Assembly (NCBI RefSeq): GCF_018437265.1
Contig: NZ_JAAMFL010000005.1
Coordinates: 62,001 to 126,000, forward strand
Source: Fructobacillus parabroussonetiae
Lineage (GTDB): Bacteria > Bacillota > Bacilli > Lactobacillales > Lactobacillaceae
Direction of reading: 5' to 3'
DNA length: 64,000 bases
Part shown: positions 26,284 to 36,007 of the stretch, one piece after another
How positions within the stretch are numbered: position 1 is the stretch's first letter
Layout: each line of letters opens with the position of its first letter
The notes under the pieces: generated by a model
Seen by the model: the letters and a program-made list of their open reading frames with translations, nothing else
Told to the model about the DNA's origin: nothing
The model's database searches: none
Program-made: the position numbers and the translations under genes

Positions 26284-27516
26284 ATGTCTGAAAAATATCC
26301 TGAATTAATTCCCCGTTTCCTGCGTTTTGTCAAAGTCAATACACGGTCAAACGAGGCCTCAACCACGACGCCGTCTGATCCAAAGGAAGTCGCTTTTTTG
26401 AAGGACTTGGCGACTGAACTAAGCGACATGGGGCTTTCAGACGTCAAGACGATGAAAGACGGCTATGTCTTCGCTAAGTTACCGGCTAATACTGATCAAG
26501 AGATTCCGGCGATTGGCTTTATTTCACACGTTGATACGGCCGACTTTAATAGTGAGGGTGTCAACCCACAAGAAGTGCCGCAATACGATGGGCAGTCTGT
26601 TATTGCGCTTGGTGATTCCGGCTTTTCATTGGATCCAAAAGATTTTCCAAGTTTGAAGAAATACCGTGGCCATGATTTGATCACCACTGATGGTCGGACC
26701 CTACTTGGGGCTGATGATAAGGCGGGTGTTGCCGAGATTTTGGCGCTCATTGATTATCTATTGGCGCATCCAGAGGTCAAGCACGGGGCTTTGTCCTTTG
26801 CCTTTGGGCCGGATGAAGAAATTGGCCGGGGCGCTGATCACTTTGACGTCTCAGCCTTTGGCGCCGACTTTGCCTACACGGTGGACGGTGGTCCTCTAGG
26901 TGAACTGGAGTGGGAGACTTTTAACGCGGCTGCTGCCAAAGTCCAAATTACTGGTCGAAACGTTCATCCTGGTACGGCCAAGGGCGCGATGGTCAATGCC
27001 TTACAAGTGGCCATTGACTTTCATAACGCCTTACCAGAAGAAGAACGGCCAGAGAAAACGGCAGGTCGTCAGGGCTTCTACCACCTCCATGATTTGGAGG
27101 GAACGCCGGAAGAGGCGACGATGGCTTACATTATTCGTGATCATGACCGGACCGCTTTTGAAGCCAAAAAGGCCCTTCTTAAAGAATTGGAACGGTCCTT
27201 TAACGAGGCCTTCGATCAGCCAAGAGTGAAAGTGGACTTACAAGATCAGTACTATAACATGGGCGAAGTCTTGAAAGACAAACAAGAAGTTGTCAATCTG
27301 GCAGAATCGGCCATGAAGGCCCTTGGCATCGAACCAATCGTCGAACCCGTTCGAGGGGGAACCGACGGTTCAAAGATTACCTTCCTTGGTTTGCCAACAC
27401 CCAATCTCTTTGCTGGCGGTGAGAACATGCACGGTCGTTTTGAGTACGTTTCCAAGCAGGTGATGGCTCAGGCAACGGATGTCTTACTGGAAATTGTTCA
27501 AGAAGCAGCCCGCTAA
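26284..27516 (+). CDS. pepT: Peptidase T (tripeptide aminopeptidase)
   Basis: A 410-residue M20 zinc peptidase that removes the N-terminal residue from tripeptides in the cytoplasm. Zinc ligands are His in ISHVDTADF, Asp in LGADDKAG, Glu in [10 protein letters not shown], Asp in TVDGGPLGE and His in [15 protein letters not shown] sits at 26272-26277. The enzyme helps an amino-acid-requiring lactic acid bacterium use peptides. It ends the operon with a terminator. Confidence 0.95.
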   Translation: MSEKYPELIPRFLRFVKVNTRSNEASTTTPSDPKEVAFLKDLATELSDMGLSDVKTMKDGYVFAKLPANTDQEIPAIGFISHVDTADFNSEGVNPQEVPQYDGQSVIALGDSGFSLDPKDFPSLKKYRGHDLITTDGRTLLGADDKAGVAEILALIDYLLAHPEVKHGALSFAFGPDEEIGRGADHFDVSAFGADFAYTVDGGPLGELEWETFNAAAAKVQITGRNVHPGTAKGAMVNALQVAIDFHNALPEEERPEKTAGRQGFYHLHDLEGTPEEATMAYIIRDHDRTAFEAKKALLKELERSFNEAFDQPRVKVDLQDQYYNMGEVLKDKQEVVNLAESAMKALGIEPIVEPVRGGTDGSKITFLGLPTPNLFAGGENMHGRFEYVSKQVMAQATDVLLEIVQEAAR

Positions 27517-27560
27517 AGGACAGCTCTGAGCGCTTGTTCATGCTGACTCTTAATGAAAAT

Positions 27561-27598
27561 AAAAAAGACCCTTTGAGAATTTTCTCAAGGGGTCTTTT
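27561..27598. terminator. Terminator between pepT and small membrane gene
   Basis: AAAAAAGACCC.TGAGAA pairs with TTCTCA.GGGGTCTTTT. It lies between converging genes. Confidence 0.88.
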
Positions 27599-27609
27599 GC
27601 TGATTAGAT

Positions 27610-27798
27610 TTATTTGGCTTGATCTGCGGTCTTGTCCTTGGAAAGTGCGGGAACGGTAATCAAAGCAAGCTCTGCAATGATCACCGTGACCAAAGCGGAA
27701 AGTGCTGGGTTGAAGGCCACGCTCGTCATCTGAGCGACCAAGTAGCCGAGCAGCAAGCCGAAGAAGGCTGCCCAGAGTGCAGTTACGATATAGCGCAT
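27610..27798 (-). CDS. Small membrane protein of DUF2929/YjzD family
   Basis: A 62-residue protein with two hydrophobic helices (about 3-24 and 31-50). It begins MRYIVTALWAAFFGLLLGY, the DUF2929 pattern. I use the ATG complementary to 27796-27798 because AAGGTGG precedes it; a longer start would add 19 unlikely residues. Function unknown. It is divergent from dnaE, a position seen for this family in other Lactobacillales. Confidence 0.8.
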   Translation of the reverse strand: MRYIVTALWAAFFGLLLGYLVAQMTSVAFNPALSALVTVIIAELALITVPALSKDKTADQAK

Positions 27799-27952
27799 GT
27801 TAACACCACCTTTTTTATTTACTGCTAATCTACCGCTTCTTTTAGAATTGGTCAAGCAACAGAATGAATGCTTTGTTCGAAATGGCTGAAAAAGTCAATG
27901 GCAATGCGAACCGGCTAAGAAAAATCTTTTCATAAAGAGAACAAATTTTCGG

Positions 27953-27958
27953 TATAAT
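27953..27958 (+). promoter_or_regulatory. -10 box of dnaE promoter
   Basis: TATAAT at 27953-27958, 33 bases before the dnaE start. The gene has a normal leader with GGAGG at 27982-27986. Confidence 0.6.
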
Positions 27959-27991
27959 AAAAGAAGAATTAACGACTCGTTGGAGGCTTTC

Positions 27992-30900
27992 ATGTACGCA
28001 CCGTTACAAGTTAAGAGTGGCTACTCTCTGCTGCAAAGCCCAAGTAGTATCAAACAAATTGTCGAAAGCGCTAAGGCTCGTGGTTACCAAGCCATTTCGT
28101 TGGCTGAGCAAAACGTCTTGTACTCTTTGGTCGACTTTTATCAAGAAGCAAAGGAAAAGGGCATTAAGCCGATTTTCTCCCTGCAATTGATGGTCAACGG
28201 CTTGGTGAACCTGGCGACAGCCTTTCCAATTTTACTGACGGCATACAATCAGCAGGGCTACCAGAACCTCGTCTGGCTGTCGTCAACCAAGATGACCCAA
28301 TCCGATGAGCCGATGACCATGGCCATGATGGCTGGGCACCTCGATGGTTTGGCCCTGACTTTTACACCGGAGTCGGAATTAGGCCAGTTAATCGCTTCGT
28401 CTGATCCAGCTGCTAGTCGTTATTTGTCCTTGCTTGATCAGCAGTTGGGCGAAGGGGGCGAACGGTACTTAGGGACTAGCCCCAATCTTTCCTTTGTCCA
28501 GCAAAAAGCCTTGGCGGCTTATGCTAAAGAGCAGCAGCTCGCACTGATTGCCTGGGACCGTGTGGATTACTTAAATACGGAAGACGCCTTTACGACTCAG
28601 GTGCTACGCGCAATTGGTAGTGCTACCGTACTCGAAAACATTGGCCCACTCGTCCATGAAAAGGGGGCCTTTTACCTGAGGGATGCCGATGAGCTCGCGC
28701 AGGCTTATCAGCAGACCCTTGATTTGAAGACGGCCTATGAAAACAACGAAGCCCTGGTTGCCAAAGTCGAGGTAGCCCTAAACTTTAAAAAACCAGCCTT
28801 ACCCGTCTATCAACAAGATTCCGGCCTTTCGTCGGCGGACTATCTAAAGCAACTGGCACAAGTCGGTTTGAAGCGGCGTTTGCAACTGGCAGGTATTCAA
28901 GATGGGCAACCATATGTGAAACGCTTGAATCGTGAGTTAAAGGCGATCATCGACCTAGGCTTTGCGGATTATTTCCTCATCGTCTGGGATATTCTAAAAT
29001 TTGCACGCGATCACCATGTTCAAACAGGGGCCGGCCGTGGCTCGGCTGCTGGTTCCCTGGTGGCCTACTGCCTAGGCATTACAAACGTCGATCCATTGGC
29101 AGCTGGCTTGCTTTTTGAGCGTTTCTTGAATCCTGAGCGTGCCCAAATGCCGGATATTGATATTGATTGGCCAGATGATCGTCGCGATGAGCTGCTGGCT
29201 TATCTTCATGACAAATACGGCCAGGAGGACTTTGCCCAGATTATTACCTTTGGTACCTTGGCTGCCAAGCAGGTACTGCGTGACGTTGGCCGTGTCTTTG
29301 GCCTCGATGCCAAGGAACAAAAGAAGCTGACCGATACAATTCCGGCTGGTAAAAACGGGCGAAAGGTGAGTCTGTCAGACACCCTGGCCGACCCTAAAAA
29401 CCGTCTCGAACCGACATTAAAAAAGTTCGAATTCGGTGACTTACTTCTAAAGACGGCCCAAAAGTTGGAAAATCTGCCACGTAATTATTCCACTCATGCG
29501 GCGGGTGTTGTGCTATCGGATGCACCTTTAACGAACACGTTACCGGTTCAAACCGGAAACGATGGCTACTTAATGACGCAGCTGCCCAAGGGACCGGTGG
29601 AAGCGCTGGGCTTGCTGAAAATCGATATTCTTGGTTTAACGACTTTGAAAATTTTAGCAAAGGGGATTGCCTTGGCTCGTCCGGTCTTGGGGGATGACTT
29701 TGATATTAAAAAAATCTCCTTTGAAGATCCAAAGACCTTGGCCCTTTTTGCTCGTGGCGAGACGAACGGTGTCTTTCAATTTGAATCGGCGGGGATGCAG
29801 CGGATGTTGCGACGGTTAAAGATCGATCGCTTCTCGCTCATTACTGCCTCGACCGCTTTATACCGGCCGGGTCCTAGTCAACATATTGAGACCTTTATTA
29901 AACGGCGATTGGGACAAGAAGCGGTGCCAGTGACTGATCCAGTCGTCGATCGCATCCTTTCGGAGACCTATGGCATTTTGGTCTATCAGGAACAAGTGAT
30001 GCAGGTGGCCGAAGCTTACGCTGGCTTTAGCTTGGCCCAGGCCGACTTTTTACGTTCAGCGATGTCCAAGAAAAAAGTCCAGCAGATGGCACAGGCCAAA
30101 GAGGCCTTTTTGACGGGGGCCGAAACCAAGGGGCACAGCCGAAAGGAAGCCGAACAGCTCTTTGCCTACATTGACCAATTTGCCAATTACGGCTTTAACA
30201 AATCCCACGCCGTTGCTTATTCAGAACTGTCCTTCTCCTTAGCCTATTTGAAGGCCCACGCACCGCTAGCCTTTTACACGGCCTTGCTAAACGCACACCA
30301 GGGTGGGCCTGCCAAAGCCCAAGGATACTTACAAGAAGCGCGTAAGCGTCAGGTTCGGGTTTTGGGCCCGGATATTAATCGCTCGGTAGCCGATTGGTCC
30401 ATTGCAGAAGACGTCCTGCAAATGGGCCTTGGTAATATCGCTGGCTTACCGACCCCCTTTGTTCAAGAGCTGCTTTCGATTCGCGAACAGCAGGGGCCTT
30501 TTTCAAACTTTTCTGCCTTTCTCTTGGCCCTGCCCGAAAAATGGCGGCAGTCGAAAGTGTTGACTTTGCTGATTAATGCCGGTGCACTTGATCGTTTCGG
30601 CTATAACCGGGCAGAGTTAATTGAAAATCTGGATGATTTGCTCACGGCGGCAGCCTTTGGCGAGCAGGTCTTGAAAGAAACCAAGATGAAAAAAGTCCAT
30701 GACTTTGGCTTGGTTGAACGCTTACAACGTGAAAAAGACGTGCTCGGCTTTAATCTGTCAGGGCATCCAACCGAGGCTTTCTCGCTGGCATACGATCAGG
30801 GGAAAGCGAAGAAAATCGCTGATCTAAGTGAAAACCAACAGCTGTCGGTCTATGGCTTAGTGAAACAAGTCAAGGTCATTAAGACGAAAAAAGGCGACCA

Positions 30901-31390
30901 GATGGCCTTCCTTTCGGTGTCTGATATGACTGGTTCACTTGATGTGACGGTTTTTCCAAAACTTTACGAACGGTTGGCTGATCAACTAAAGGTTGGGCAG
31001 GTCTTCTTGATTTCCGGAAAGACCGAGATTCGTCAGGGGCTTTCTTTGATCGCCAATCGTCTGGTTGCGGTTAACCCAGACGCCGGGAATCAGGAGCGAC
31101 AGCAGCAAGGACTTTTGAAGGAAGATTCGTCCAAGCAAGAAGGGGATGGGGGAGCCGGCACTTGGTTCCTTCGCCTCGTTGATGAAAGCCAGGAAAAAAA
31201 GCAAAAAGCAGCCATTTGGCAGTTGATGAAAGAACACCCTGGAAAAAACGCTGTCACGCTCTATTGGCCAAGTACGAAAAAAAGAAAAAATTTGCCAAAA
31301 AACTATGGTTTAGCTGACAAAACAACTGTTCTAGCGCCTCTGCAGGCAATTTTAGGTGAAAAAAACGTTGTTTTTAAAGAAAAAGGTTAG
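27992..31390 (+). CDS. dnaE: DNA polymerase III subunit alpha DnaE
   Basis: A 1132-residue C-family polymerase. GGAGG at 27982-27986 fixes ATG 27992. The order is: PHP domain (about 1-200), palm and fingers with the catalytic acids in PDIDIDWPDDRRDEL, the GAGRGSAAGSLVAYCLGIT motif, tandem HhH and a C-terminal OB fold (LSVYGLVKQVKVIKTKKGD). The PHP motif, normally HxHS followed by Tyr-Ser-Leu-Leu, reads LQVKSGYSLL here, so metal-binding His residues are missing and the domain is probably inactive. This is the Gram-positive DnaE that works beside PolC in lagging-strand synthesis. pyk follows directly. Confidence 0.95.
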   Translation: MYAPLQVKSGYSLLQSPSSIKQIVESAKARGYQAISLAEQNVLYSLVDFYQEAKEKGIKPIFSLQLMVNGLVNLATAFPILLTAYNQQGYQNLVWLSSTKMTQSDEPMTMAMMAGHLDGLALTFTPESELGQLIASSDPAASRYLSLLDQQLGEGGERYLGTSPNLSFVQQKALAAYAKEQQLALIAWDRVDYLNTEDAFTTQVLRAIGSATVLENIGPLVHEKGAFYLRDADELAQAYQQTLDLKTAYENNEALVAKVEVALNFKKPALPVYQQDSGLSSADYLKQLAQVGLKRRLQLAGIQDGQPYVKRLNRELKAIIDLGFADYFLIVWDILKFARDHHVQTGAGRGSAAGSLVAYCLGITNVDPLAAGLLFERFLNPERAQMPDIDIDWPDDRRDELLAYLHDKYGQEDFAQIITFGTLAAKQVLRDVGRVFGLDAKEQKKLTDTIPAGKNGRKVSLSDTLADPKNRLEPTLKKFEFGDLLLKTAQKLENLPRNYSTHAAGVVLSDAPLTNTLPVQTGNDGYLMTQLPKGPVEALGLLKIDILGLTTLKILAKGIALARPVLGDDFDIKKISFEDPKTLALFARGETNGVFQFESAGMQRMLRRLKIDRFSLITASTALYRPGPSQHIETFIKRRLGQEAVPVTDPVVDRILSETYGILVYQEQVMQVAEAYAGFSLAQADFLRSAMSKKKVQQMAQAKEAFLTGAETKGHSRKEAEQLFAYIDQFANYGFNKSHAVAYSELSFSLAYLKAHAPLAFYTALLNAHQGGPAKAQGYLQEARKRQVRVLGPDINRSVADWSIAEDVLQMGLGNIAGLPTPFVQELLSIREQQGPFSNFSAFLLALPEKWRQSKVLTLLINAGALDRFGYNRAELIENLDDLLTAAAFGEQVLKETKMKKVHDFGLVERLQREKDVLGFNLSGHPTEAFSLAYDQGKAKKIADLSENQQLSVYGLVKQVKVIKTKKGDQMAFLSVSDMTGSLDVTVFPKLYERLADQLKVGQVFLISGKTEIRQGLSLIANRLVAVNPDAGNQERQQQGLLKEDSSKQEGDGGAGTWFLRLVDESQEKKQKAAIWQLMKEHPGKNAVTLYWPSTKKRKNLPKNYGLADKTTVLAPLQAILGEKNVVFKEKG

Positions 31391-31398
31391 ATTCTAGC

Positions 31399-31428
31399 TT
31401 GTGAACAGACAGGTTTGTGTATTACAAT
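31399..31428 (+). promoter_or_regulatory. Promoter of pyk
   Basis: TTGTGA (31399-31404), an 18-bp spacer and TACAAT (31423-31428). The roughly 55-base leader ends in AAAGGAG at 31468-31474. Confidence 0.6.
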
Positions 31429-31484
31429 ATGAGCAGGAAGTTGTTTGTCGCAACTCACCAAGATATCAAAGGAGCAATTTACCC

Positions 31485-32903
31485 ATGAAAAAGACGAAAA
31501 TCGTCTCAACGCTTGGTCCGTCATCTAGCGATGTCGAAACCATTGTGAAGTTAATTGAAGCTGGTGCTAACGTATTCCGTTTCAACTTCTCCCACGGTGA
31601 TCACGAAGAACACTTGGGCCGCATGAAGAATGTTGCCGAAGCTGAAAAGATTACTGGTAAGACTGTTGGTCGTTTGCTTGACACGAAGGGTGCGGAAATC
31701 CGTACCACGAAGCAAGCGGATGGTAAGATTCAATTCGCCACTGGTGATGTATTCCGCATCTCAATGGACGCAAGCTTGGAAGGAACGCACGACAAGATCG
31801 CCGTTACTTACCCAGGTTTGTTCGATGACGTAAAGGTTGGTGGAAAGGTTCTCTTTGATGATGGTTTGCTTGGAACAACCATCATGGAAAAGGACGAAGC
31901 TAACAAGGAATTGGTCGTAAAGGCTGATAACCACGGTTTGCTTGGTTCACGTAAGGGTGTTAACGCACCTGGCGTTTCAATCAACTTGCCAGGTATCACT
32001 GAAAAGGATGCCGATGACATCCGTTTCGGTTTGGATCACGAAATCAACTACATCGCGGCTTCATTTGTTCGTAAGCCTGAAGATGTTTTGGATATCCGTG
32101 CCTTGTTGAAGGAAAAAAACATGGAACATGTTCAAATCATTCCTAAGATTGAATCACAAGAAGGTATCGACAACTTGGATGCCGTTTTGGATGTTTCAGA
32201 TGGTTTGATGATTCCTCGTGGTGACATGGGTGTTGAAATTCCTGCCGAAAACGTTCCTTTGATTCAAAAGGAAATGATGGCAAACATGAACAAGCGTGGA
32301 TTGCCAGTTATTACGGCTACTCAAATGCTTGACTCAATGGAAGAAAACCCACGTCCTACACGTGCCGAAGCTTCTGACGTTGCCAACGCTGTTTGGGACG
32401 GAACGGATGCTACGATGTTGTCTGGTGAATCAGCTAACGGGGAATACCCAGTAGAAGCCGTTACGATGATGGCAAAGTTGGATGAAAAGGCTGAAACAGC
32501 CTTGCCACTTTACTCACGTCACCAAGACACGTTCTACCACAACGACTCAGTTGAATCAGTTGCTTCTGCAGCTGCCCGTTTGGCTGACTCAGTTTCAGCA
32601 AAGGCTGTTGTTGTCTTGACTGAAACGGGTTACGAAGCTCGTATGGTTTCAAAGCACCGTCCATTGGCACCAATCGTTGCCATGACGTCACAAGAACGCG
32701 TACAACGTGGTTTGACTTTGAACAACGGTGTTGTTCCTGTCTTGGCCGAAACGCCAAAGTCAGTTGACGACTTGATCGTTGCTGCAAAGCAAGCTGCTAA
32801 GGACCAAGGATTGGCCGAATCTGGTGACAAGATCGTTGTGATGACGGTTGCGCCACTTGACAAGACGAAGTCAGCAAACAACGTTTCAATCGAAACGCTC
32901 TAA
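31485..32903 (+). CDS. pyk: Pyruvate kinase
   Basis: A 472-residue enzyme making pyruvate and ATP from phosphoenolpyruvate and ADP. AAAGGAG fixes ATG 31485, and the protein starts MKKTKIVSTLGPSS. Further motifs are NVFRFNFSHGDHEEH, the LDTKGAEIRT segment, PRGDMGVEIP and the signature around TATQMLDSM. It has no PEP-utiliser C-terminal extension, unlike the roughly 585-residue form found in several Lactobacillales. Strongly restricted codon use (AAG, AAC, GGT, GAA) marks a highly expressed gene. It follows dnaE with its own promoter; the expected pfkA between them is absent. Confidence 0.97.
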   Translation: MKKTKIVSTLGPSSSDVETIVKLIEAGANVFRFNFSHGDHEEHLGRMKNVAEAEKITGKTVGRLLDTKGAEIRTTKQADGKIQFATGDVFRISMDASLEGTHDKIAVTYPGLFDDVKVGGKVLFDDGLLGTTIMEKDEANKELVVKADNHGLLGSRKGVNAPGVSINLPGITEKDADDIRFGLDHEINYIAASFVRKPEDVLDIRALLKEKNMEHVQIIPKIESQEGIDNLDAVLDVSDGLMIPRGDMGVEIPAENVPLIQKEMMANMNKRGLPVITATQMLDSMEENPRPTRAEASDVANAVWDGTDATMLSGESANGEYPVEAVTMMAKLDEKAETALPLYSRHQDTFYHNDSVESVASAAARLADSVSAKAVVVLTETGYEARMVSKHRPLAPIVAMTSQERVQRGLTLNNGVVPVLAETPKSVDDLIVAAKQAAKDQGLAESGDKIVVMTVAPLDKTKSANNVSIETL

Positions 32904-32921
32904 TTCAATGTCTTTAGACTG

Positions 32922-32949
32922 AAAAGTCCGACTCTGTCGGGCTTTTTTT
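32922..32949 (+). terminator. Terminator after pyk
   Basis: AAAAGTCCGAC pairs with GTCGGGCTTTT around TCT, followed by T residues. Confidence 0.9.
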
Positions 32950-32993
32950 ATGTTAAAATGAAGAAAGTTCCAAGCAAATGAGGGATATGATTT

Positions 32994-34004
32994 TTGACAA
33001 AGCAAAGTGAAAAGATTTTTACCTTTCAAAACGTTGAACAGCAGACCGTTGTCTCTGGGGCAAACGACCAGTTACTCGTTTTGATTGAAGAGGGCCTGTC
33101 GGTGACACTTCATGTTCGGGGTGCCCAGGTGGCAATTACCGGTGATGATGCCGCGGTTTCTTCGGCCTACGCCGTCTTAGACGTACTCAGCCAATTAGTG
33201 AAAAAGCAAGTAACCGTTAGTCCAGCTGACGTGGTGTCCGCCACCACCATGGCAAAGAAGGGCACGCTCCAGTATTTCTTAGACTTTTATCAGGGGTCCA
33301 TTCTGAAGGATAAGAAGGGCCGGGCCATTCGTGTGAAAAACTATGGCCAGCGGCAGTATGTCTCAGCCATTAAGCACAATGACGTGACCTTTGGAATCGG
33401 TGCAGCTGGTACTGGAAAGACTTTTTTGGCCGTTGCAATGGCTGTTGCCGCGCTGAAAAAAGGTGATGTTGAGCGTATCATCATTGCCCGACCAGCCGTC
33501 GAGGCGGGTGAATCGCTTGGTTTCTTGCCAGGTGATTTAAAAGAAAAGGTCGATCCATACATGCGGCCCATCTACGACGCCATGAATTCGTTAATTGGTG
33601 CCGATCATGTCGAACGATTAATGGAACGCGGTGTCTTGGAAATTGCGCCACTCGCTTATATGCGTGGTCGCACCTTGGACGACGCCTTTGTGATCGTTGA
33701 CGAAGCGCAGAACACCACGAATGCACAAATGAAAATGGTGCTCACTCGTTTAGGTTTCCAATCAAAGATGGTGATTAACGGGGATCCTTCGCAAATTGAT
33801 TTACCAAAGGGTGTAAGGTCGGGATTACTTGCAGCTCAAAAGATTTTACAGGGACTCAACCGAGTGGCTTTCGTTCATTTTGATAGCCAAGATGTTGTTC
33901 GACATCCGGTTGTCGGCCAAATTGTCAGTGCTTATGAAGAAGCGGACGAAAAGGTCAAAGCCCTTAAAGAAGCGCGTGAAAAAGGAAAAACAGAATGGAT
34001 TTAG
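32994..34004 (+). CDS. PhoH family ATPase
   Basis: A 336-residue protein with an N-terminal KH-like region and a C-terminal P-loop ATPase. Walker A is GAAGTGKTFLAVAMA and Walker B is AFVIVDEAQN; IIARPAVEAGESLGFLPG is the PhoH hallmark. The start is TTG 32994, with GAGGG at 32980-32984. PhoH proteins occur with YbeY and are linked to RNA metabolism, though their reaction is not settled. First gene of the phoH-ybeY-dgkA-era series. Confidence 0.92.
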   Translation: MTKQSEKIFTFQNVEQQTVVSGANDQLLVLIEEGLSVTLHVRGAQVAITGDDAAVSSAYAVLDVLSQLVKKQVTVSPADVVSATTMAKKGTLQYFLDFYQGSILKDKKGRAIRVKNYGQRQYVSAIKHNDVTFGIGAAGTGKTFLAVAMAVAALKKGDVERIIIARPAVEAGESLGFLPGDLKEKVDPYMRPIYDAMNSLIGADHVERLMERGVLEIAPLAYMRGRTLDDAFVIVDEAQNTTNAQMKMVLTRLGFQSKMVINGDPSQIDLPKGVRSGLLAAQKILQGLNRVAFVHFDSQDVVRHPVVGQIVSAYEEADEKVKALKEAREKGKTEWI

Positions 34005-34477
34005 CTTTAATTGATCAAACCAAAGACGGTGTCACACAGTTTCATAAAGACTTGGTGACTTATGTCTTAGATTACGCCGGTAAGTACCTCGAACTACCCG
34101 ATAACACGGAAATGTCCGTGACCTTTATGAATAACGATGCGATTCAAACCTATAATCGCGAGTACCGTGGTCTTGATAAGCCAACGGACGTCATTTCGTT
34201 TGCCATTGAAGAAGAGGGCGATGATAGTCCTGTCATCGAAGATGAAGAAATGGCTGCTGAAATCGCGAAGAACATTGGCGATATTTTGGTTTCTGTTGAT
34301 ATTATTGAGAGTCAAGCAGAATACCTCGGCCACTCTTTTGAACGCGAACTCGGCTTTTTGGTCGTTCATGGCTTTTTGCATTTGAACGGGTATGACCACA
34401 TGCTCGGCGACAAAGAAGAAAAAGAAATGTTTGATCTGCAAAGGAAGATTTTAGATGACTATGGACTCCGACGCTAA
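33995..34477 (+). CDS. ybeY: Endoribonuclease YbeY
   Basis: A 160-residue metal-dependent endoribonuclease involved in 16S rRNA 3' maturation and ribosome quality control. The zinc motif VVHGFLHLNGYDHM contains the three His ligands, and the TDVISFAIEE segment is conserved. It overlaps phoH by 10 bases and dgkA by 23 bases, so translation is likely coupled. An acidic loop (EEEGDDSPVIEDEE) is slightly long but within family range. Confidence 0.95.
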   Translation: MDLALIDQTKDGVTQFHKDLVTYVLDYAGKYLELPDNTEMSVTFMNNDAIQTYNREYRGLDKPTDVISFAIEEEGDDSPVIEDEEMAAEIAKNIGDILVSVDIIESQAEYLGHSFERELGFLVVHGFLHLNGYDHMLGDKEEKEMFDLQRKILDDYGLRR

Positions 34478-35012
34478 AAAACAAGCTGGTAATCTCCAAC
34501 GGGACGAGTTAGCTCGTTTTCAAGATGAGATTGACCAGTCGCAGGCGGTTGAAGAAAAGAGCCAGCAAAGAGAAATTAGTGATGAACACGGACGCGAGAC
34601 TGGTCGTAACCGGAACTTCTTCAAATCCCTGTTCAATGCCTTAAAGGGGATTTTCCTAGTACTCATTCGTGAGCGAAACATGCGCTTTCACGTGGGTTTC
34701 GCCATCCTGGTCTTAGCCGGTGGCCTTTATTTGGGATTGAATCGTTCAGAATGGCTTTGGGTCGTCATTGGGGTGTTCTTGGCCATTTACGGTGAATTTG
34801 TGAACACCGTCGTGGAGGCTGTGATCGACTTGATGGTCGATAAGCGCTACCATCCTTTGGCTGGATTGGTCAAAGACGTTTCAGCTGGAATGGTCCTGGT
34901 TTCAGTGGCTGCTGAGATGATCATTCTTTTCTTGATCTTCCAGCCACACCTTTGGCACTTCTTCGGTATCCAAACCGACTTTTCACGTTTCATTCACCGT
35001 TTGAAAGGATAA
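34455..35012 (+). CDS. dgkA: Diacylglycerol/undecaprenol kinase with N-terminal extension
   Basis: A 185-residue protein. The C-terminal 130 residues are a DgkA membrane kinase with three helices and the signature EFVNTVVEAVIDL, followed by GLVKDVSAGMVLV. In Gram-positive bacteria this family phosphorylates undecaprenol. The first roughly 50 residues are hydrophilic and charged, an extension not usual for the family (about 120-140 residues). AAGGAAG (34441-34447) supports ATG 34455, so the extension is probably translated. It lies between ybeY and era, the standard position. Confidence 0.9.
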   Translation: MTMDSDAKKQAGNLQRDELARFQDEIDQSQAVEEKSQQREISDEHGRETGRNRNFFKSLFNALKGIFLVLIRERNMRFHVGFAILVLAGGLYLGLNRSEWLWVVIGVFLAIYGEFVNTVVEAVIDLMVDKRYHPLAGLVKDVSAGMVLVSVAAEMIILFLIFQPHLWHFFGIQTDFSRFIHRLKG

Positions 35013-35015
35013 TTC

Positions 35016-35927
35016 ATGACAAAAGAAGGATTTAAATCAGGTTTTGTGGCCATCATTGGTCGGCCAAACGTTGGGAAGTCAACGCTTTTAAACCGCATCG
35101 TTGGTGAGAAAATCGCCATTATGTCGAATAAGGCGCAGACCACGCGCAATAAAATTCAAGGGATTTATACGACGGATGAGGCCCAGGTGGTCTTCATTGA
35201 CACGCCGGGTGTGCACAAGCCACAGAACTCGCTTGGCGATTACATGGTCAAGTCTGCCTTTTCCGCTTTGCACGAAGCCGATGCCATTTGGTTTGTGGTG
35301 GACGCATCAAAAAAGCGTGGAGCAGGTGACAACTTCATCATTAACCGTTTGAAGGAAGTGACCAACACGCCGATTTTCCTCTTGGTTAACAAAGTCGATC
35401 TCTTGAAAAAAGAGGACCTTTTTGAAGTGATTCAGACTTACCAAGAAGATGCACCGGAATGGACGGAAATCTTCCCAATTTCGGCAACAGAAGGGGATAA
35501 CGTGCCAGAGCTACTGGATACGGTTATTCAAGACCTGGATGAAGGACCACAGTACTTTGACGCTGACCAACTGACGGATCATCCGGAACGTTTTGTTATC
35601 TCAGAGCTCATCCGTGAAAAAGTCCTGCAGTTAACGCAGCAAGAAGTGCCACATTCCGTTGCCGTTGTCATTGATAAGATTGAAACGGGCGAAGACGATA
35701 TCGTGCACATTCAGGCATCGATTATCGTGGAACGGCCAACGCAGAAAAACATTGTCATCGGAAAGCAGGGGAAGATGATTAAGCAAATCGGTACCCGCGC
35801 CCGAAAAGATATTGAACGACTACTGGGCTCTCGCGTCTTTTTGGAGACTTGGGTAAAGGTCGAAGAACGATGGCGCGATCGCCCACAGGCACTGCAGTCG
35901 CTGGGTTATCGTAAGGACGACTTTTAA
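35016..35927 (+). CDS. era: GTPase Era
   Basis: A 303-residue essential GTPase binding the 3' end of 16S rRNA during 30S assembly. G1 is [12 protein letters not shown], the switch is [11 protein letters not shown]3 is DTPGVHKP and G4 is NKVDLL. The C-terminal KH domain contains [17 protein letters not shown]. Length normal. It follows dgkA by 3 bases and precedes recO after a terminator. Confidence 0.97.
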   Translation: MTKEGFKSGFVAIIGRPNVGKSTLLNRIVGEKIAIMSNKAQTTRNKIQGIYTTDEAQVVFIDTPGVHKPQNSLGDYMVKSAFSALHEADAIWFVVDASKKRGAGDNFIINRLKEVTNTPIFLLVNKVDLLKKEDLFEVIQTYQEDAPEWTEIFPISATEGDNVPELLDTVIQDLDEGPQYFDADQLTDHPERFVISELIREKVLQLTQQEVPHSVAVVIDKIETGEDDIVHIQASIIVERPTQKNIVIGKQGKMIKQIGTRARKDIERLLGSRVFLETWVKVEERWRDRPQALQSLGYRKDDF

Positions 35928-35943
35928 AAAACGATAGGAAGCG

Positions 35944-35972
35944 AGCGGCTAGTCGCACACTGGCCGCTTTTT
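35944..35972 (+). terminator. Terminator between era and recO
   Basis: AGCGGCTAG pairs with CTGGCCGCT (one G-U pair) around TCGCACA, followed by TTTTT. Confidence 0.8.
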
Positions 35973-36007
35973 CGTACATAATCATTTGGCAAGAAAGGAG
36001 GTGGCAC

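Noticed and set aside
34094-34441. Long antisense open frames over conserved genes such as ybeY, dprA and topA
   Set aside because: They are mirror frames of strongly conserved coding sequence and have no ribosome sites or plausible domains.
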